NCBI GenBank assembly: GCA_963726765.1
Contig: CAVSDH010000006.1
Coordinates: 434,001 to 498,000, forward strand
From: CAIWHR01 sp963726765
GTDB lineage: Bacteria; Pseudomonadota; Gammaproteobacteria; Burkholderiales; Casimicrobiaceae
Length of the DNA: 64,000 nucleotides
Reading direction: 5' to 3'
In this document: piece after piece, positions 62,552 through 64,000 of the stretch
Position numbering within the stretch: position 1 is the first letter of the stretch
How the letters are laid out: every line of letters begins with the position of its first letter
Notes under the pieces: model-generated
What the model saw: the letters and a program-made list of their open reading frames with translations, nothing else
Databases searched by the model: none
What the model was told of the DNA's origin: nothing
Translations under genes and position numbers: made by a program

Positions 62552-64000
62552 ATGTCATCCGTCCCGCCGCCGACGCCGCCACAGCGCCACGCCACGCCGC
62601 TCACGCAGGCGCATGCCTTGCACGGCGCGATTGCGGCGTTCCAGCGCGGCGACATCCGCGAGGCGGAGCGTCTCTGCCGATCGATCCTCGACTCGAAGGC
62701 GGATCATTTCGAAGCGCTGTACCTGCTGGGCGTCATCGCCGGGCAGGCGGGCAACGCGCACGACGCCGCGCTGCTGATGTCGAGCGCGCTGTCGGTCAGA
62801 CCGGACAACGCGGACGCCCACTACAATCTCGGCGTCGCGCTGGGGGAACAGGGGCGCCAATCGGAGGCGGTGGCGAGCTACGAGCGAGCCATTGCGCTCA
62901 GGCCCGATTTCGTCGACGCCCACTTCAATCGCGGCGTCGCGCTCGGCGCGCTCGATCGCCCGGAAGAAGCGCTCCAAAGCTACGAGCGCGCCGTCGCGCT
63001 CAGGCCCGATCACGCGGAGGCGTACAACAATTGGGGGATCGCGCTGAGCCGCGTGGGCCGTCTCACCGAGGCACAGGCAAGCTACGAGCGCGCCATCGCG
63101 CTCAAGCCGGGATATGCCAGCGCCTACAACAATCTCGGCAACCTCCAGGGCGAACTCGGGCGCCGCGACGAGGCGCTCGAATCGTTCGATCGTGCGATCG
63201 CGCTGAAGCCCGATTACGCGGAGGCCTACGACAATCGCGGAATCGTGCTGGGCGACCTCGAGCGCTACGCGGAGGCCCTCGCTTCCTTCGATCGCGCCAT
63301 CGCGCTGAAGCCCGATTACGCGGAGGCCCACTACGATCGCGGCAACGCGCTGCGCGAGCTGCACCGTCACGCGGACGCCGTGGACAGCTTCGAGCGCGCC
63401 ATTGCGCTGCGCCCCGATTACGCCTCCGCGCACTGGAATCTCGCGGATTGCCGCCTGCTGCTGGGCGACTTCGAGCGAGGGTGGAAGGAATACGAGTGGC
63501 GCTGGAAGCTCGATCAGCGCGCGACGGGCAGGCGGACGTTTCCGCAACCACCCTGGCTGGGCGATGGGCCGGTGCGAGGTCGGACCCTCCTCCTGTACAG
63601 CGAACTGGGACTGGGCGACACGTTGCTCTTCTGTCGCTACGCCAGCGAAGTTGCCGCGCTGGGCGCGACGGTGGTGCTGGAAGTCCAGCCCCCGCTGGTC
63701 GAGCTGCTCTCGGGCCTCGAAGGCGTCGCACGGATACTCCCGACCGGCGCCCCGTTGCCCCCCTTCGACTTCCACTGCCCGCTGATGAGCCTGCCGCTGG
63801 CCTTCAGGACCGGCCTCGACAGCGTTCCGGCGAACATTCCCTACGTTCGCAGCGACGCTGCGCGTGTCGCGGCCTGGCGAGAGCGACTGGGCGAATCGAC
63901 CCGGCCGCGCATCGGGCTCGTCTGGAGCGGCAGCACGGCGCTCAGGAACGACACGCGCAGCATGACGCTCGCCCAAATGCTGCCGCTGGTGCGCGATTGG
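62552..64000 (+). CDS. TPR protein with glycosyltransferase-like C-terminal domain (truncated by window end)
   Basis: The 483 codons in the window stay open to the edge. About eight 34-residue TPRs (residues about 22-295) are followed by a domain with TLLLYSELGLGDTLLFCRYA and VVLEVQPPLVELL, the pattern of the GT-B-like (heptosyltransferase/GT9-like) domain attached to TPRs in many bacterial glycosyltransferases. It may glycosylate a protein held by the TPRs. The C-terminus, with the sugar-nucleotide site, is outside the window. Confidence 0.8.
   Translation, partial: MSSVPPPTPPQRHATPLTQAHALHGAIAAFQRGDIREAERLCRSILDSKADHFEALYLLGVIAGQAGNAHDAALLMSSALSVRPDNADAHYNLGVALGEQGRQSEAVASYERAIALRPDFVDAHFNRGVALGALDRPEEALQSYERAVALRPDHAEAYNNWGIALSRVGRLTEAQASYERAIALKPGYASAYNNLGNLQGELGRRDEALESFDRAIALKPDYAEAYDNRGIVLGDLERYAEALASFDRAIALKPDYAEAHYDRGNALRELHRHADAVDSFERAIALRPDYASAHWNLADCRLLLGDFERGWKEYEWRWKLDQRATGRRTFPQPPWLGDGPVRGRTLLLYSELGLGDTLLFCRYASEVAALGATVVLEVQPPLVELLSGLEGVARILPTGAPLPPFDFHCPLMSLPLAFRTGLDSVPANIPYVRSDAARVAAWRERLGESTRPRIGLVWSGSTALRNDTRSMTLAQMLPLVRDW
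62822..63433 (+). repeat. Six 102-bp tandem units encoding TPRs
   Basis: Units start at 62822, 62924, 63026, 63128, 63230 and 63332, each exactly 102 bp (34 codons). Two of them share a nearly identical 45-base stretch (around 63184 and 63286), which points to recent duplication or gene conversion within the array. Confidence 0.85.

Noticed and set aside
62552..64000. Possible CRISPR-like repeat array
   Set aside because: The repeats are 102 bp coding units for TPRs, with no spacers and no cas genes.
1..64000. Phage, integron or IS remnants
   Set aside because: No transposase, integrase, tail or capsid protein, or terminal inverted repeat was seen, and codon use looks even by eye.

Overview
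The window is about 64 kb of high-GC, densely coding chromosomal DNA. The gene families point to a betaproteobacterium: ccoN-O-Q-P oxidase genes with ccoG/H/I/S and an Fnr with its four iron-sulfur cysteines, a DUF2863-like protein, exosortase H, Hsp15/Hsp33, GspD-E-F, and an ExbB/ExbD/ExbD/TonB set. I see no rRNA, tRNA, CRISPR array, transposase or integrase, so this reads as ordinary chromosome. Genus cannot be set from the window.

Layout. 1-3650: the first codons of ppa, a DUF3047 protein, a gamma-carbonic anhydrase, a DUF2807 protein and a DUF2863-like protein. 3.7-14.5 kb: a microaerobic respiration block on the minus strand, ccoI-ccoS-ccoN-ccoO-ccoQ-ccoP-ccoG-ccoH plus a small membrane gene, flanked by a TauE/SafE-type gene, fnr and a universal stress gene. 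Two FNR/Anr-type operators sit in it, one between ccoI and the stress gene and one inside the 3' end of ccoS, in front of ccoN. 14.7-22.3 kb: a TPR membrane protein, a Crp/Fnr-family regulator with a perfect TGTGA-N6-TCACA palindrome, and an efflux operon DUF2892-adaptor-RND-DUF2892-AhpD. 22.4-28.6 kb: proS, lytic transglycosylase, gluQ, an HslV-like peptidase, hslO, a PaiB-type protein and hslR. 28.8-33.7 kb: a MerR/B12-fold regulator, a 566-residue conserved protein and an acyl-CoA synthetase. 33.6-37.4 kb: exosortase H with its partner protein, then an MBOAT acyltransferase paired with an SGNH/AlgX-like protein. 37.4-39.4 kb: a Fur-box-controlled iron uptake operon (cupredoxin, FTR1, outer-membrane protein).

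39.5-43.2 kb: amiC, tsaE, queG, a thioredoxin-like gene and a small membrane gene. 43.3-48.2 kb: gspD-E-F. 48.5-50.4 kb: a DUF6249 protein, an ECF sigma factor and a small membrane protein. 50.5-52.9 kb: exbB-exbD-exbD-tonB. 53.5-55.2 kb: small exported proteins. 55.4-64.0 kb: an unusual island of sulfotransferase-like proteins, a PKHD dioxygenase, two tandem TPR-AspH beta-hydroxylases and a TPR-glycosyltransferase-like gene cut by the window end. This last island is the best candidate for an undescribed modification system.

Quality warning. Ten genes, most of them well conserved (DUF2863-like, ccoG, ccoI, RND pump, hslR, the 566-aa gene, tsaE, gspE, tonB, TPR-sulfotransferase), are split by single-base frameshifts, 12 in all. 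Ten behave as one extra base and two as one missing base. Undoing them restores full-length proteins of the expected size. They look like residual sequencing or assembly indels rather than gene decay, so spans are given for the whole gene with the break position stated.
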